This document shows positions 17,187 to 25,411 of a DNA stretch of 64,000 bases, piece after piece (the first letter of the stretch is position 1; every line of letters starts with the position of its first letter). A model generated the notes under the pieces. It was given only the letters and a program-made list of their open reading frames with translations, ran no database searches and was not told the DNA's origin. The position numbers and the translations under genes were made by a program. The stretch comes from Cellulosimicrobium cellulans (GTDB lineage Bacteria; Actinomycetota; Actinomycetes; Actinomycetales; Cellulomonadaceae), in assembly GCF_024124905.1 (NCBI RefSeq), contig NZ_JAMXST010000003.1:124001-188000 (forward strand), given 5' to 3'.

Positions 17187-18242
17187 GTGGACACGACCAC
17201 GAGCACCCCGACGACGGCGGACGAGGCCGGTGGCGCGGCCGAGACCGACGCGCAACGCCCTGACCAGCACCTTCGCCTTCTCCGGCCCGATGACGAGGTG
17301 CCCGCGGGCAACCACGTGGTCATTCTCGCGGGCGGGCTGTCCCACGAGCGCGACGTCTCGTTGCGGTCCGGACGCCGCGTCGCCGAGAGCCTGCGCGCTG
17401 CCGGCCTCGAGGTGACGGTCCACGACGTCGACGCGGACCTCCTCCCGTTCCTCGATGCGACCCGCCCTGATGTCGTGTGGCCGCTCCTGCACGGCGCGAG
17501 CGGCGAGGACGGCTCCATCCGCGACGTGCTCGAGCTCGTCGGCGTGCCCTACGTGGGGACCGGACCGCGGGAGAGCCGCTCGGCGTGGAGCAAGCCCGTC
17601 GCGAAGAGCGTCGTGCTCGGCGCGGGCCTGTGCACGCCCGAGTACGTGACCCTCCCCCAGAGCCTCTTCCGCGAGCTCGGCGCCCAGCCCGTCCTGGACG
17701 CGGTCGTGGCCCGGCTCGGCCTCCCCCTCGTCGTCAAGCCGACCCATGGCGGTTCGGCGCTCGGTGTCACCCTGGTCGAGCGAGCGGACCAGCTCCCGCG
17801 CGCCATGGTCGACTGCTTCGCCTACGGGGACGTCGCCCTGATCGAGCGCGCGGTGCGTGGCGTCGAGCTCGCGGTCAGCGTCGTCGACGTCGGCACCGGT
17901 CCCGAAGCGCTGCCCCCGGTCGAGATCGTCACGACGGGCACGTACGACTTCGACGCGCGGTACAACCCCGGGCGGACCGAGTACTTCGCCCCCGCACGTC
18001 TGGACGACGACGTGCTGGACATCGTCCGCGAGGTCGCGGTGCGTGCGCACGCCGCGCTCGGGCTGCGCGACCTCTCCCGCACGGACGTCATCCTCGACCC
18101 CGACGGAGTGGTGCAGTTCCTCGAGGTCAACGTCGCACCGGGCATGACCGAGACGTCGCTCCTCCCCCAGGCCGCGCGTGCCGCCGGCCTCGATCTGGGT
18201 CACCTCTACCGCTCGCTCGTCCACACCCACGTGCGCCGCTGA
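17187..18242 (+). CDS. D-alanine--D-alanine ligase family protein (ATP-grasp)
   Basis: The product is 351 residues. VILAGGLSHERDVSLRSG is the Ddl N-terminal block; LLHGASGEDG, VVKPTHGGSALGV and FLEVNVAPGMTETSLLPQ are the ATP-grasp and substrate-loop motifs. The first ~38 residues are a hydrophilic leader. Members of this branch occur near parAB in Actinobacteria, and their substrate may not be strictly D-Ala-D-Ala. Start GTG 17187 follows AGGAG at an 11-base distance. It is the last intact gene before a 2.9-kb decayed segment. Confidence 0.85.
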   Translation: MDTTTSTPTTADEAGGAAETDAQRPDQHLRLLRPDDEVPAGNHVVILAGGLSHERDVSLRSGRRVAESLRAAGLEVTVHDVDADLLPFLDATRPDVVWPLLHGASGEDGSIRDVLELVGVPYVGTGPRESRSAWSKPVAKSVVLGAGLCTPEYVTLPQSLFRELGAQPVLDAVVARLGLPLVVKPTHGGSALGVTLVERADQLPRAMVDCFAYGDVALIERAVRGVELAVSVVDVGTGPEALPPVEIVTTGTYDFDARYNPGRTEYFAPARLDDDVLDIVREVAVRAHAALGLRDLSRTDVILDPDGVVQFLEVNVAPGMTETSLLPQAARAAGLDLGHLYRSLVHTHVRR

Positions 18243-18279
18243 GCGTCCTCGACCGCCCCGTGCGCCCCGTGCGCCCCGT

Positions 18280-18293
18280 ATTTCACGTGGAAC
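18280..18293. promoter_or_regulatory. parS: parS-like site (2 mismatches)
   Basis: ATTTCACGTGGAAC differs at two positions from the 14-base parS core GTTTCACGTGAAAC. It is the outermost member of the cluster on the side away from oriC, 37 bases after the Ddl-like gene. Confidence 0.5.
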
Positions 18294-18469
18294 GTCGAGT
18301 GTCGATGGGCTCTCGCCGGCGCCGGACCGTCCTCGCCGCCGTCCTCGCCCCCGACCTCGAGGCTTTCCGATCCGGTGCTCGGCGGACGATGCGCCTCTCG
18401 TCACGGGGCGATGGCGGGATCGATCCGTGGTGGGGCTCAGGCCCTCGGGCAGTGAGCGGCGGCGGCGAG

Positions 18470-18670
18470 GTCCGGGACGACCCGCGGAGGACTGGGCTGC
18501 TGAGCTCTGCGAGCTCGAGCGGTAGCTGAGTCCGGGCCACGAGCTCGCGGGACGGATCGCACGCGTCGAGCCTCCCTCCTGGCGCTCGGACGACGTCGTC
18601 GTCCTGGACGACGGTACGTTCGACCTCGTCGACCCGACGTGGTCGTGTCGTGTCGAGTCCCCACCGTGGC
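18470..18670 (+). pseudogene. Possible short gene remnant with in-frame TAG
   Basis: One frame reads AEDWAAELCELER, a TAG stop at 18523-18525, then LSPGHELAGRIARVEP and continues DDVVVLDDGTFDLVDP. Both sides of the stop have strongly coding-like composition (G or C in most third positions). The family is not recognised. It may be the tail of a decayed gene. Confidence 0.3.
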
Positions 18671-19124
18671 CGAAGTCGACCTCTCGGTGATGCGACGGCG
18701 CCTCGGTCGCGATCGCGACATGGGTCGGGTGCCGTTGAGTCCGCTCCGACGCTCCCGGCTCAGCACACGGTCGATGCTCGCTTCGACAGAACGCTCGGAC
18801 ACGGTCGACGCTCGCTCCCGTTGGGCGCTCGCGCGGACGACCGGCGGGTGCGTGCCGGCGAGGGCCCATGCTCGAGGCAGGCACTCGTCGGTGTGCCGCC
18901 GCTCTTCGCGCGACGCTGTACGTCCGACACCGTCACCTGCTGAGTCGGAGATCCCTGCGCGCGGCGGATCTCCGCGCCACCGCCTGGTTGGGATCGAGAA
19001 TCGAGCCTGCTTCTGTGCACAGCGATCTCGCCCGCTCGCCGACGGGAGCGACAGTTACCTCTCCTGGCGCGTGGAGTCCGTCGCCCCGTCGGAGTCCGCT
19101 TCTCGGCAGCTGTGGCTGTCAGTG

Positions 19125-19218
19125 TCGGGCCTCGGGCCTCGGGCCTCGGGCCTCGGGCCTCGGGCCTCGGGCCTCGGGCCTCGGGCCTCGGGCCTCGGGC
19201 CTCGGGCCTCGGGCCTCG
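19125..19218. repeat. Tandem heptamer array, (TCGGGCC)13
   Basis: Thirteen and a half uninterrupted perfect copies of TCGGGCC fill 19125-19218. Because seven is not a multiple of three, every frame gives a 7-residue repeat (for example ASGLGPR), which explains the long false open frames here. No CRISPR-like spacers are present. Confidence 0.95.
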
Positions 19219-19598
19219 ACGCAGGATATCGACCAGGACGGACTCCGGCGCCCCCGCCGTGCGGGAACAGGAGAGATGCGAGCACTCCGGAGCTGTCGTT
19301 GCCCAAGCTCATGGACGCTTCGCGTCGTCCGCGCCTCAGCGGCCGGCCCGTCGCCCCGGGGCCATCCGCTCACCGTCGTCCCGGGCCCCTCTGTTTCGGT
19401 GACGCTGCGTTGGGGTCCCGGTGGGGACCTCTGCACGCCGGTGTGCGATCCCCCTCAGGGGGAATCCGCTCCCTGCTGCCGCGCCAAAGCGCTGGACTGG
19501 TCTCACCAGGACGATATGGAACGAGTGCCGCAGACGCTTCGCGGGCTCGGTGAATGGACGACGGTTCCCGATCGATCGCCACGCGGCGCTGGAACTCC

Positions 19599-19612
19599 GT
19601 TTCACGTGAAAC
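19599..19612. promoter_or_regulatory. parS: parS site
   Basis: GTTTCACGTGAAAC, a perfect 14-base ParB-binding core, in noncoding DNA. Confidence 0.9.
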
Positions 19613-19686
19613 AGAGATCCATCCCTCCCCTGCCAGGCGCATCCCGCGCTACCTGAGGCGTCGTCCCGCACGAGGCTGGGGCCGGG

Positions 19687-19700
19687 GTTTCACGTGAAAC
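19687..19700. promoter_or_regulatory. parS: parS site
   Basis: Perfect core GTTTCACGTGAAAC, 88 bases from the previous site, in noncoding DNA. Confidence 0.9.
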
Positions 19701-19985
19701 GACGCCAGGGAACCGCGCAGCGACCGTTGTGCCACGCGAAGTGCCGACGCCATGCCGGCGACCGCTGGTCGAGGCCAGGTTCTCGGCAAGCGGTGGCGCG
19801 CCGTCCCTTGGAATCTCGCGTCCCACGCGGGCCGCGCGGCGAGTGGCCCTGATCCGCGCGTGCTCGTCGCTGCCGACCAGCCATCGCGAGCAGCACGGCG
19901 AGGGCCCGTTGCCGAACCGGCCGATGCGCTGCCGGACGAGGAGCTGATCTGTGCGGCCCCCCCCCGCGGTGCTCGGGTACGCGAT

Positions 19986-19999
19986 GTTCCACGTGAAAC
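19986..19999. promoter_or_regulatory. parS: parS site (1 mismatch)
   Basis: GTTCCACGTGAAAC, one base from the core. The same variant recurs at 20610, so it is probably functional. Confidence 0.75.
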
Positions 20000-20049
20000 G
20001 ACGGAGCAGGTCGCCGCCCCCGAGCTGCTGCACCGCTCCGATCGCGACA

Positions 20050-20560
20050 CGCTGGACCCACGTGCGACGAGACGCTGCCCCCGCCCGGGCACGCTCGCAC
20101 GCCTGCCTGCGGCGGCGCCGGACGCAGGAGTGCTCGTCGTCGACGACGCGAGCCCTGACGGGACGGGCGACCTCGCGACGACGGCGGGGCCGCCGCGGAC
20201 CCGGGCGTGCACGTGCGGCAACCCCGCGGGCAAGGAGGGGCTGGGTGCTGCGTACGTCGGGGGTTCGGGCGAGCTCCCGCGGCGCGCGCGGGCATCGTTC
20301 GAGCTCGCGCGGCGCGCGGACGTTGTTGTCGCGTGGCAACGTTCCGGCCAGCCCGCCTTGTCGCGCCACGGCGGCGTTCCGGCGAGACCCAGCGTCTCGG
20401 CTCGGCCGTGCGCTCAGAGCGTGCAAGGGCGCGGTCATCTTCCGGCGATGCCCGTGCGAGGTACCACGTGCTCGGCGACGGGGGCACCGACGAGCCAGTT
20501 CTCTCGGACGAGCCTTGCTCGACCGATCCGGCGAAGGTGGCTCGACAGGAACTCGGCCGA
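20050..20560 (+). pseudogene. Decayed family 2 glycosyltransferase (polyprenol-phosphate mannosyltransferase-like)
   Basis: The frames together spell a GT2 enzyme: GPTCDETLP (20070s), then after a shift PGTLARL, PDAGVLVVDDASPDGTGDLA in one frame, ADPGVHVRQP in another, then back to GKEGLGAAYVGG and ADVVV. VVDDASPDGT and GLGAAYVGG are the signature blocks of dolichol/polyprenol-phosphate mannosyltransferases. The expected DADGSH metal-binding block is absent. At least three frame changes are needed, so the gene is dead. The remnant after 20340 is faint and its end is approximate. Confidence 0.65.
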
Positions 20561-20609
20561 CCCAGTGAGGGCGGGTCGACACGCTTCTCGAATCCCTCTC
20601 TCGCCGCCT

Positions 20610-20623
20610 GTTCCACGTGAAAC
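20610..20623. promoter_or_regulatory. parS: parS site (1 mismatch)
   Basis: GTTCCACGTGAAAC. A weaker relative, GTTTCACGCGGACC (20656-20669, three mismatches), lies 46 bases further and may be a decayed duplicate. Confidence 0.75.
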
Positions 20624-21078
20624 GTCCAAGCCCTCAGGAACCGCGACGGCTAGGAGTTTCACGCGGACCGCTGTGTAGAAGGTTGTGCCGGCGTCGCGAC
20701 GGGCACCCGGGCGCCACTGGTGCTCCCAGACACCGCACCTCGAAGCGCAACCGCAGACACTCTCTCAACGTCGTTCGGGGGCGAGGCACTCCCCTCCCCC
20801 ACGATGATGGGCCAGGGCGCGCCCGCCGACGCGAGACGACGGATCTGCGGGAACTCCTCATCTGCGCCAGCGACGTGGCGCAAGGCCAGCGCACGGACCC
20901 GACTCCGCCACTGTCGCCCGCAGCGTCGTGAGAAAGGCCGATCTGGACATCCCCCGCCTGCCGCGGCGCGGTTGGGCCGGTCGGGAGCCTCCGACGCTGA
21001 GCCAACTCCGAAGAGGGCTAGACCCAGCGCGGGCCCAAGCCAGGGCCAGCCGAGGCCCAGGGCCAGCCGAGGCCGAGG

Positions 21079-21150
21079 CCCAGACCCAGACCCAGACCCA
21101 GACCCAGACCCAGACCCAGACCCAGACCCAGACCCAGACCCAGACCCAGA
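21079..21150. repeat. Tandem hexamer array, (CCCAGA)12
   Basis: Twelve perfect copies of CCCAGA end 14 bases from the parB stop codon. Degenerate related units (GGCCCAG, GGCCAGCCGAG) precede it from about 21010. Read in plus frames it encodes alternating two-residue repeats, which are not believed to be a protein. Confidence 0.95.
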
Positions 21151-21164
21151 CGAATGCTCCCCGA

Positions 21165-22562
21165 CTACTTGCGCAGGAGGCCCGGGTCGTCCGGTGCCAT
21201 GACGTCCAGGATCCGGTTGAGGTCCTCTACCGACGCGAACTCGACGGTCAGGCGCCCCTTGTTCTTGCCGAGGTCGACCTTGACCCGCGTCTCGAAGCGG
21301 TCCGAGAGCCGGTGAGCGAGCTCGTCGATCGCGGCGGATCGTTGACCAGCCCGCGGGGCACGGGGAGCTCGACGCTCACCGTCCAGACCACCCATCGCGA
21401 CGATCTCCTCGGTCGCACGCACGGAGAGCCCCTCGGCGACGATGCGCTGAGCGAGACGCTCGATCTCAGCCCCGTCGGTCAGACCGAGCAGGGCGCGGGC
21501 ATGTCCGGCGGAGAGGACTCCGGCCGCGACACGACGCTGCACGAGCGGCGGGAGCCGCAGGAGTCGCAGCGTGTTCGAGATCTGGGGACGACTGCGGGAG
21601 ATCCGCTCTGCGAGCTCCTCGTGGGTGCACCCGAAGTCGTCGAGCAGCTGGCGATACGCCGCGGCCTCTTCCAACGGGTTGAGGGCGCTCCGGTGCAGGT
21701 TCTCGAGGAGCGCGTCGCGCAGCAGGTCCGCGTCATCTGTCTCGCGGATGATCGCGGGGATCACGTCGAGCCCGGCCGCCTGCGTCGCGCGCCAGCGCCG
21801 CTCGCCCATGATCAGCTCGAAGGAGCCGTCCTCCCCCGGAACAGGCCGGACGACGATCGGCTGAAGGACACCGATCTCTCGGATCGATCCCACCAGCTCG
21901 TCGAGGTCGCCCTCGTCGAAGACCGTGCGCGGCTGACGAGGGTTCGGCCGGATGGACGCCGTCGGCACCTCAGCGAACCTTGCCCCGGGGACCGGAACGA
22001 GGTCGTCCGCGGCGCCCCCTGTCCACTCCTCGGAGACGGCGGTGTCCTCGCCGGCAGGGACCTCCGATGCCGACTCGACGACAGGACGTCGCGTCGTTTC
22101 CTCACCCGTCGCGGTCTCCGTCACCGTTTCACGTGAAACAGCGTCGGAAGCCTCGCCGTCGTGCACCGCGGTGTCGTCGTCCGCATCGCGCGCGGACGGC
22201 GAGTTCCCGACCTCGGGGACGCTCACGGGCAGAGACTCCACGCTCAACGCGTCCAGCTCGGCGAGGTCGTGGGGAGAGAGCGAGGTCAGCGAGTCCACGT
22301 CAGCGGGCCCCGAACCGGACTCGGCGACCAGGGTCACGACGGGTGTGGCGCCCGCGCTGCTCTCCGCGGCGCCCTGCTCGTCTGCCGCCGCAGCAGCGGC
22401 CGTGGCCGTGGCCGTGGCCGCACCGTCACTCGATGCCTCATCGGTCCGCGGCTCGTCCGTCGTCGGGCTCGGGAAGAACACGTCGACGGGACGCTTCCCC
22501 TCCGAGCTCGTCGGGATGAGAGCCCCGAGCCCCCGACCGAGCCCTCGACGCTTCTCGCTCAT
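21165..22562 (-). CDS. parB: Chromosome partitioning protein ParB
   Basis: The product is 465 residues, longer than the usual 330-390 because of an acidic Ala/Thr-rich region at about 35-185 between the N-terminal basic box ([14 protein letters not shown], 4-17) and the nuclease-like CTP-binding domain. Conserved blocks are IRPNPRQPR (205-213), the CTPase motif GERRWRA (253-259) and ENLHR (287-291), followed by the parS-binding helix-turn-helix (about 300-350) and a C-terminal dimer domain. ParB loads on parS and spreads to segregate origins. A perfect parS lies in its own coding sequence and reads as VSRET (142-146). The start overlaps the parA stop (ATGA). Confidence 0.95.
   Translation of the reverse strand: MSEKRRGLGRGLGALIPTSSEGKRPVDVFFPSPTTDEPRTDEASSDGAATATATAAAAAADEQGAAESSAGATPVVTLVAESGSGPADVDSLTSLSPHDLAELDALSVESLPVSVPEVGNSPSARDADDDTAVHDGEASDAVSRETVTETATGEETTRRPVVESASEVPAGEDTAVSEEWTGGAADDLVPVPGARFAEVPTASIRPNPRQPRTVFDEGDLDELVGSIREIGVLQPIVVRPVPGEDGSFELIMGERRWRATQAAGLDVIPAIIRETDDADLLRDALLENLHRSALNPLEEAAAYRQLLDDFGCTHEELAERISRSRPQISNTLRLLRLPPLVQRRVAAGVLSAGHARALLGLTDGAEIERLAQRIVAEGLSVRATEEIVAMGGLDGERRAPRAPRAGQRSAAIDELAHRLSDRFETRVKVDLGKNKGRLTVEFASVEDLNRILDVMAPDDPGLLRK
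22126..22139. promoter_or_regulatory. parS: parS site inside parB
   Basis: Perfect core GTTTCACGTGAAAC within parB; on the coding strand it is translated V-S-R-E-T in the disordered acidic region, where the protein can tolerate it. Confidence 0.9.
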
Positions 22563-23746
22563 CGCAGTTCCTCCTGCCGCAGGCCGGGACCACCGATGGT
22601 GCCGGCGAACTCGTGTTCCGTTCGGACCGTCTGTGTCTCGCTGCCGGGCCCGGCTGCGACACCTTGCTCCCGCTTCGGCTCGTGCTGCGGGAGCGCATCA
22701 AGATCGCGATCCTCCGGCCGGTTGGCACCCCGTTGCGTCAGCTCGCGCGCGGCCTCGAGATAGGCGAGCGCACCCGTCGAGCCGGGATCGTAGGTCATCA
22801 CCGTCTGCCCGTGACTTGGCGCTTCCGAGATGCGGACCGAGCGCGGGACAGTCGTCCTCAGCGTCTGGTCGGGGAAGTGCTCGCGGACCTCCGCCGCCAC
22901 CTGCTGCGCGAGATTAGTGCGGCCGTCGTACATCGTGAGAAGGATCGTCGACACGTGCAGGCCAGGATTGAGGTGCGACTTGATGAGCTCGATCGTCTTC
23001 AGGAGCTGGCTCAGTCCTTCGAGCGCGTAGTACTCGCACTGGATCGGGATGAGCACCTCCCGACCGACGACGAACGCATTGACCGTGAGGAGGCCCAGGC
23101 TCGGAGGGCAGTCCACCAGGACGTAGTCGATCGGTGCCAGGCCCTCACGTTCGCGCTCTGCCAGGTACTCGTCGAGGGCACGTCGAAGCCGTGTTTCACG
23201 TGAAACGAGGGAGACCAGCTCGATCTCGGCCCCGGACAGGTCGATCGTCGCGGGCACGCACCAGAGCGTCGGGATGTCGGGGCACTGTTGCACGGCGCTG
23301 GCCAACGGGTCGCCGTCGACCAGGACCTCGTAGACGGACGGCGTCCCGGCGCGATGCTCGACCCCGAGCGCTGTGGAGGCGTTTCCCTGGGGGTCGTTGT
23401 CGATGACGAGAACGTTCAATCCCGCCAGCGCGAGGCCGGCGGCGAGATTCACCGTCGTGGTGGTCTTCCCCACGCCGCCCTTCTGATTCGCCACGGTGAT
23501 GATGCGCGTCGATGTGGGGCGTGGGAAACGTCGACCCTGGAGGTCGATGCGACGACGGGCATCCTCGGCGAGTTGAGCAGCGAGGGGCGTCGAATCGTCC
23601 GTGATCGGCAGGCTTGCCATGAGCGCCGCTCTCCGGTCCTCCTCGCTCCCGGAACTCCGAGCCCCTCCGCCGTCGGGGGAGAGTGAGGTCGCCGACCGAT
23701 CCTGAAGCTCCCCAGGGTCGACAGGGCTTTCCGTCACGCGTCTCAT
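22559..23746 (-). CDS. parA: Chromosome partitioning ATPase ParA (Soj)
   Basis: The product is 395 residues. The deviant Walker A motif KGGVGKT is at 89-95, followed by [13 protein letters not shown] and [12 protein letters not shown]. It is preceded by ~80 residues of disordered N-terminus, as in mycobacterial ParA. It is an ATP-dependent DNA-binding switch that moves ParB-parS complexes. Two starts are possible: ATG 23746, which abuts GGAGAGG, and GTG 23737, which has better spacing from it. A perfect parS is embedded in the gene and encodes VSRET at 181-185. It is translationally coupled to parB and follows rsmG after about 110 bases. Confidence 0.93.
   Translation of the reverse strand: MRRVTESPVDPGELQDRSATSLSPDGGGARSSGSEEDRRAALMASLPITDDSTPLAAQLAEDARRRIDLQGRRFPRPTSTRIITVANQKGGVGKTTTTVNLAAGLALAGLNVLVIDNDPQGNASTALGVEHRAGTPSVYEVLVDGDPLASAVQQCPDIPTLWCVPATIDLSGAEIELVSLVSRETRLRRALDEYLAEREREGLAPIDYVLVDCPPSLGLLTVNAFVVGREVLIPIQCEYYALEGLSQLLKTIELIKSHLNPGLHVSTILLTMYDGRTNLAQQVAAEVREHFPDQTLRTTVPRSVRISEAPSHGQTVMTYDPGSTGALAYLEAARELTQRGANRPEDRDLDALPQHEPKREQGVAAGPGSETQTVRTEHEFAGTIGGPGLRQEELR
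23193..23206. promoter_or_regulatory. parS: parS site inside parA
   Basis: Perfect core GTTTCACGTGAAAC within the ParA core fold, coding V-S-R-E-T in the same frame as the site in parB. Confidence 0.9.
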
Positions 23747-23858
23747 CCTCTCCGTCGTCGCTTCCCAGCATGCGCCGTCCGGTCCACTCATCGGTGGAGG
23801 TCGAGCGCGGGTCGTCCCCGTGTCGTCGCACCAGCCGTGCCGGCGCACAGGGACAGGT

Positions 23859-24521
23859 TCAGCGTGACCCAGTCTGCCGCACGATCCGCACGACAGTCGT
23901 GGTCTCCACACCGGGGATCGTCGGTGCGTCCACGATCTCGGGTTCACTTCCCTTGAGTCGGCGCAGTACCTTGCGGGCGGGCTCGATCTCTCGGATGACG
24001 TTTCGACCCTTGAGGACGATCATCTCCCCGCCCGGTCGGACGAGCGGTAGCGAGAGCCGCACCAGCTTGTCCAACGCGGCCACGGCGCGCGACGTCACGG
24101 CATCGCACTCGAACGCATCGTGGTACTCCTCGGCGCGCCCCCGCTTGACCTCGATGTTCGCGAGGTTCAGGTCCGTCGCGATCTCCGACAACCAGGCACA
24201 CCGACGCTCCATCGGCTCGATCAGGTAGACGGTGGCCTCTGGACGCATCGCGGCGATCACCACCCCCGGGAGACCTGCGCCTGACCCGATGTCCGCGATA
24301 AGACCGGACTCTGGGAGGAACGGGACGACCGCGGCGGAGTTCAGGATGTGCCGGTCCCAGATGCGGGGGACCTCGCGGGGCCCGATGAGCCCGCGTAGCT
24401 CACCCTCGTCACGCAGCCGGTCCGCGAACCGCTCGACGGTCGGGAACGACGCACCGAAGTACTCGGCCATTGCCTCCCGCGAGATCTCCGGCTCTGCGTT
24501 GCCGTCAGCCTGGTCGTGCAT
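23859..24521 (-). CDS. rsmG: 16S rRNA (guanine-N7) methyltransferase RsmG (GidB)
   Basis: The product is 220 residues from ATG 24521, behind GAGGAGG. AEYFG at the N-terminus, IWDRHILNSA (54-63), the SAM-binding DIGSGAGLPG (77-86) and IEPMERRCAWL are diagnostic of RsmG. It methylates G527 (E. coli numbering) of 16S rRNA in the 530 loop; its loss gives low-level streptomycin resistance. The open frame extends upstream through a parS site (where it would read FHVK), but the ribosome binding site and family length favour the shorter start. Standard neighbour of parA. Confidence 0.93.
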   Translation of the reverse strand: MHDQADGNAEPEISREAMAEYFGASFPTVERFADRLRDEGELRGLIGPREVPRIWDRHILNSAAVVPFLPESGLIADIGSGAGLPGVVIAAMRPEATVYLIEPMERRCAWLSEIATDLNLANIEVKRGRAEEYHDAFECDAVTSRAVAALDKLVRLSLPLVRPGGEMIVLKGRNVIREIEPARKVLRRLKGSEPEIVDAPTIPGVETTTVVRIVRQTGSR

Positions 24522-24559
24522 CGGCTCTTCTGCCTCCTCGTCAATGGGCACGCCACATC

Positions 24560-24573
24560 GTTTCACGTGAAAC
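24560..24573. promoter_or_regulatory. parS: parS site upstream of rsmG
   Basis: Perfect core GTTTCACGTGAAAC, 38 bases upstream of the rsmG start, close enough that ParB binding could affect transcription of rsmG-parAB. Confidence 0.9.
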
Positions 24574-24783
24574 GCCCGGCGGCGTTCCCGCTCAGCAGGT
24601 GACCCTCCATACTCCGCGAGGTCGACCAGGCACGACGTCGATCCCGGCATGAGCCGCCCAGGAATGCGGAGGCGCTTGATTGCGGAGGTCGTACCGTCAC
24701 GCCCCGACCGCATCCCAGAGCACGACGACGCCATGCTCACGACCACCCGTCCGGGCCGACATCCGGGGATATGGTCGCCACGA

Positions 24784-24827
24784 CGACGTTCGCCCCTCGT
24801 TTCACGTGAAACGAGGGGCGAACGTCG
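24784..24827. promoter_or_regulatory. parS: 44-bp perfect palindrome centred on a parS site
   Basis: Positions 24784-24805 are exactly complementary to 24806-24827, with no loop. The perfect parS core (24799-24812) is the centre, and the arms extend it by 15 bases on each side (outer arm starts CGACGTTCGCCCC). It lies 18 bases past the jag stop, so the RNA form could act as the terminator of the jag operon. Confidence 0.9.
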
Positions 24828-24845
24828 AGCACGGAGAGAGCGGCG

Positions 24846-25373
24846 TCAGTCCGCGGGGTAGATCACCACGTAGCGCTGCGGCTCGACGCCCTCGGAGTCG
24901 CTCCGCAGGCCGGCTGCGGCGACGGCGTCGTGAATCACCTTGCGCTCGAACGCGTTCAGCGGCTCCAACGAGACCTTCGCACCGCCCGACTGGACGCGGG
25001 AGATGGCCTCCTCGGCCCGTGCGGTGAGCTCACGTCGACGGTCCGCGCGGAAACCGGCGACATCGAGCATCAGACGGCTGCGCTCCCCGGTCCGCGCCTG
25101 CACGGCAAGACGCGTCAGCTCCTGAAGAGCGTCGAGAACCTCCCCGCCGTCACCCACGAGGGAACGCAACGCCGCAGGGTCGTCGGCGACGATCTCGACC
25201 GCTGCACGGTCGTGCTCGACGTCGATGTCGATGTCACCGTCGAGGTCGGCGATATCGAGCAGTTCCTCGAGGTAGTCCGCGGCGATCTCGCCCTCCTCCT
25301 CCAGGCGGGTGGTCTCGCGCGACGACTCGTCGGTTGCGGCCTCTTCGGGCGCGGGGGTCTCGGTAGGCGTCAT
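24846..25373 (-). CDS. jag: Jag/KhpB-like RNA-binding protein (R3H domain)
   Basis: The product is 175 residues from ATG 25373 behind GAGGAG. An acidic N-terminus leads into a KH-type domain (YLEELLDIADLDGDIDIDVE onwards) and a C-terminal R3H domain with AFERKVIHDAVAA and YVVIYPAD. The KH-R3H pair, and the position between yidC and rsmG, define the SpoIIIJ-associated protein Jag/KhpB, a cytosolic RNA-binding regulator tied to cell-wall growth in other Gram-positives. A GTG at 25388 is in frame but overlaps the ribosome binding site. Confidence 0.9.
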   Translation of the reverse strand: MTPTETPAPEEAATDESSRETTRLEEEGEIAADYLEELLDIADLDGDIDIDVEHDRAAVEIVADDPAALRSLVGDGGEVLDALQELTRLAVQARTGERSRLMLDVAGFRADRRRELTARAEEAISRVQSGGAKVSLEPLNAFERKVIHDAVAAAGLRSDSEGVEPQRYVVIYPAD

Positions 25374-25411
25374 GACGGTGCTCCTCACGGCGGGCGCGCT
25401 CGGGCGCGGGT

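Larger units (their letters stand above)
18243..21164. other. 2.9-kb noncoding/decayed segment between the Ddl-like gene and parB
   Basis: No intact gene is supported here on either strand. Open frames exist but show repetitive or Arg/Pro/Ser-rich translations and switch frame relative to recognisable motifs. The segment holds: six parS or parS-like sites; a 94-base heptamer array (19125-19218); a 72-base hexamer array (21079-21150); a frameshifted glycosyltransferase remnant (about 20050-20560); and a short protein-like remnant with an in-frame stop (about 18470-18670). The mixture suggests gene loss in a region retained because the parS sites are needed. Confidence 0.7.
24522..24845. other. 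324-bp intergenic region with two parS sites, rsmG to jag
   Basis: Noncoding apart from possible N-terminal extensions of rsmG. It contains perfect parS cores at 24560-24573 and 24799-24812. It also separates the jag-yidC-yidD-rnpA-rpmH group from the rsmG-parAB group, both on the minus strand. The rsmG promoter should lie here, but no convincing -10/-35 pair was seen. Confidence 0.6.

Noticed and set aside
19112-19402. Frames with repeated ASGLGPR-type heptapeptides, suggestive of a repetitive surface protein
   Set aside because: A 7-base repeat gives a 7-residue repeat in all frames; no start signal, no flanking domain.
19125-21150. Possible CRISPR arrays
   Set aside because: The two arrays are head-to-tail short repeats without spacers, and no cas gene is present.
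20928-22136. Plus-strand frame with a long Gln-Thr repeat
   Set aside because: The repeat is simply the CCCAGA array read in frame, and the rest runs antisense to parB.
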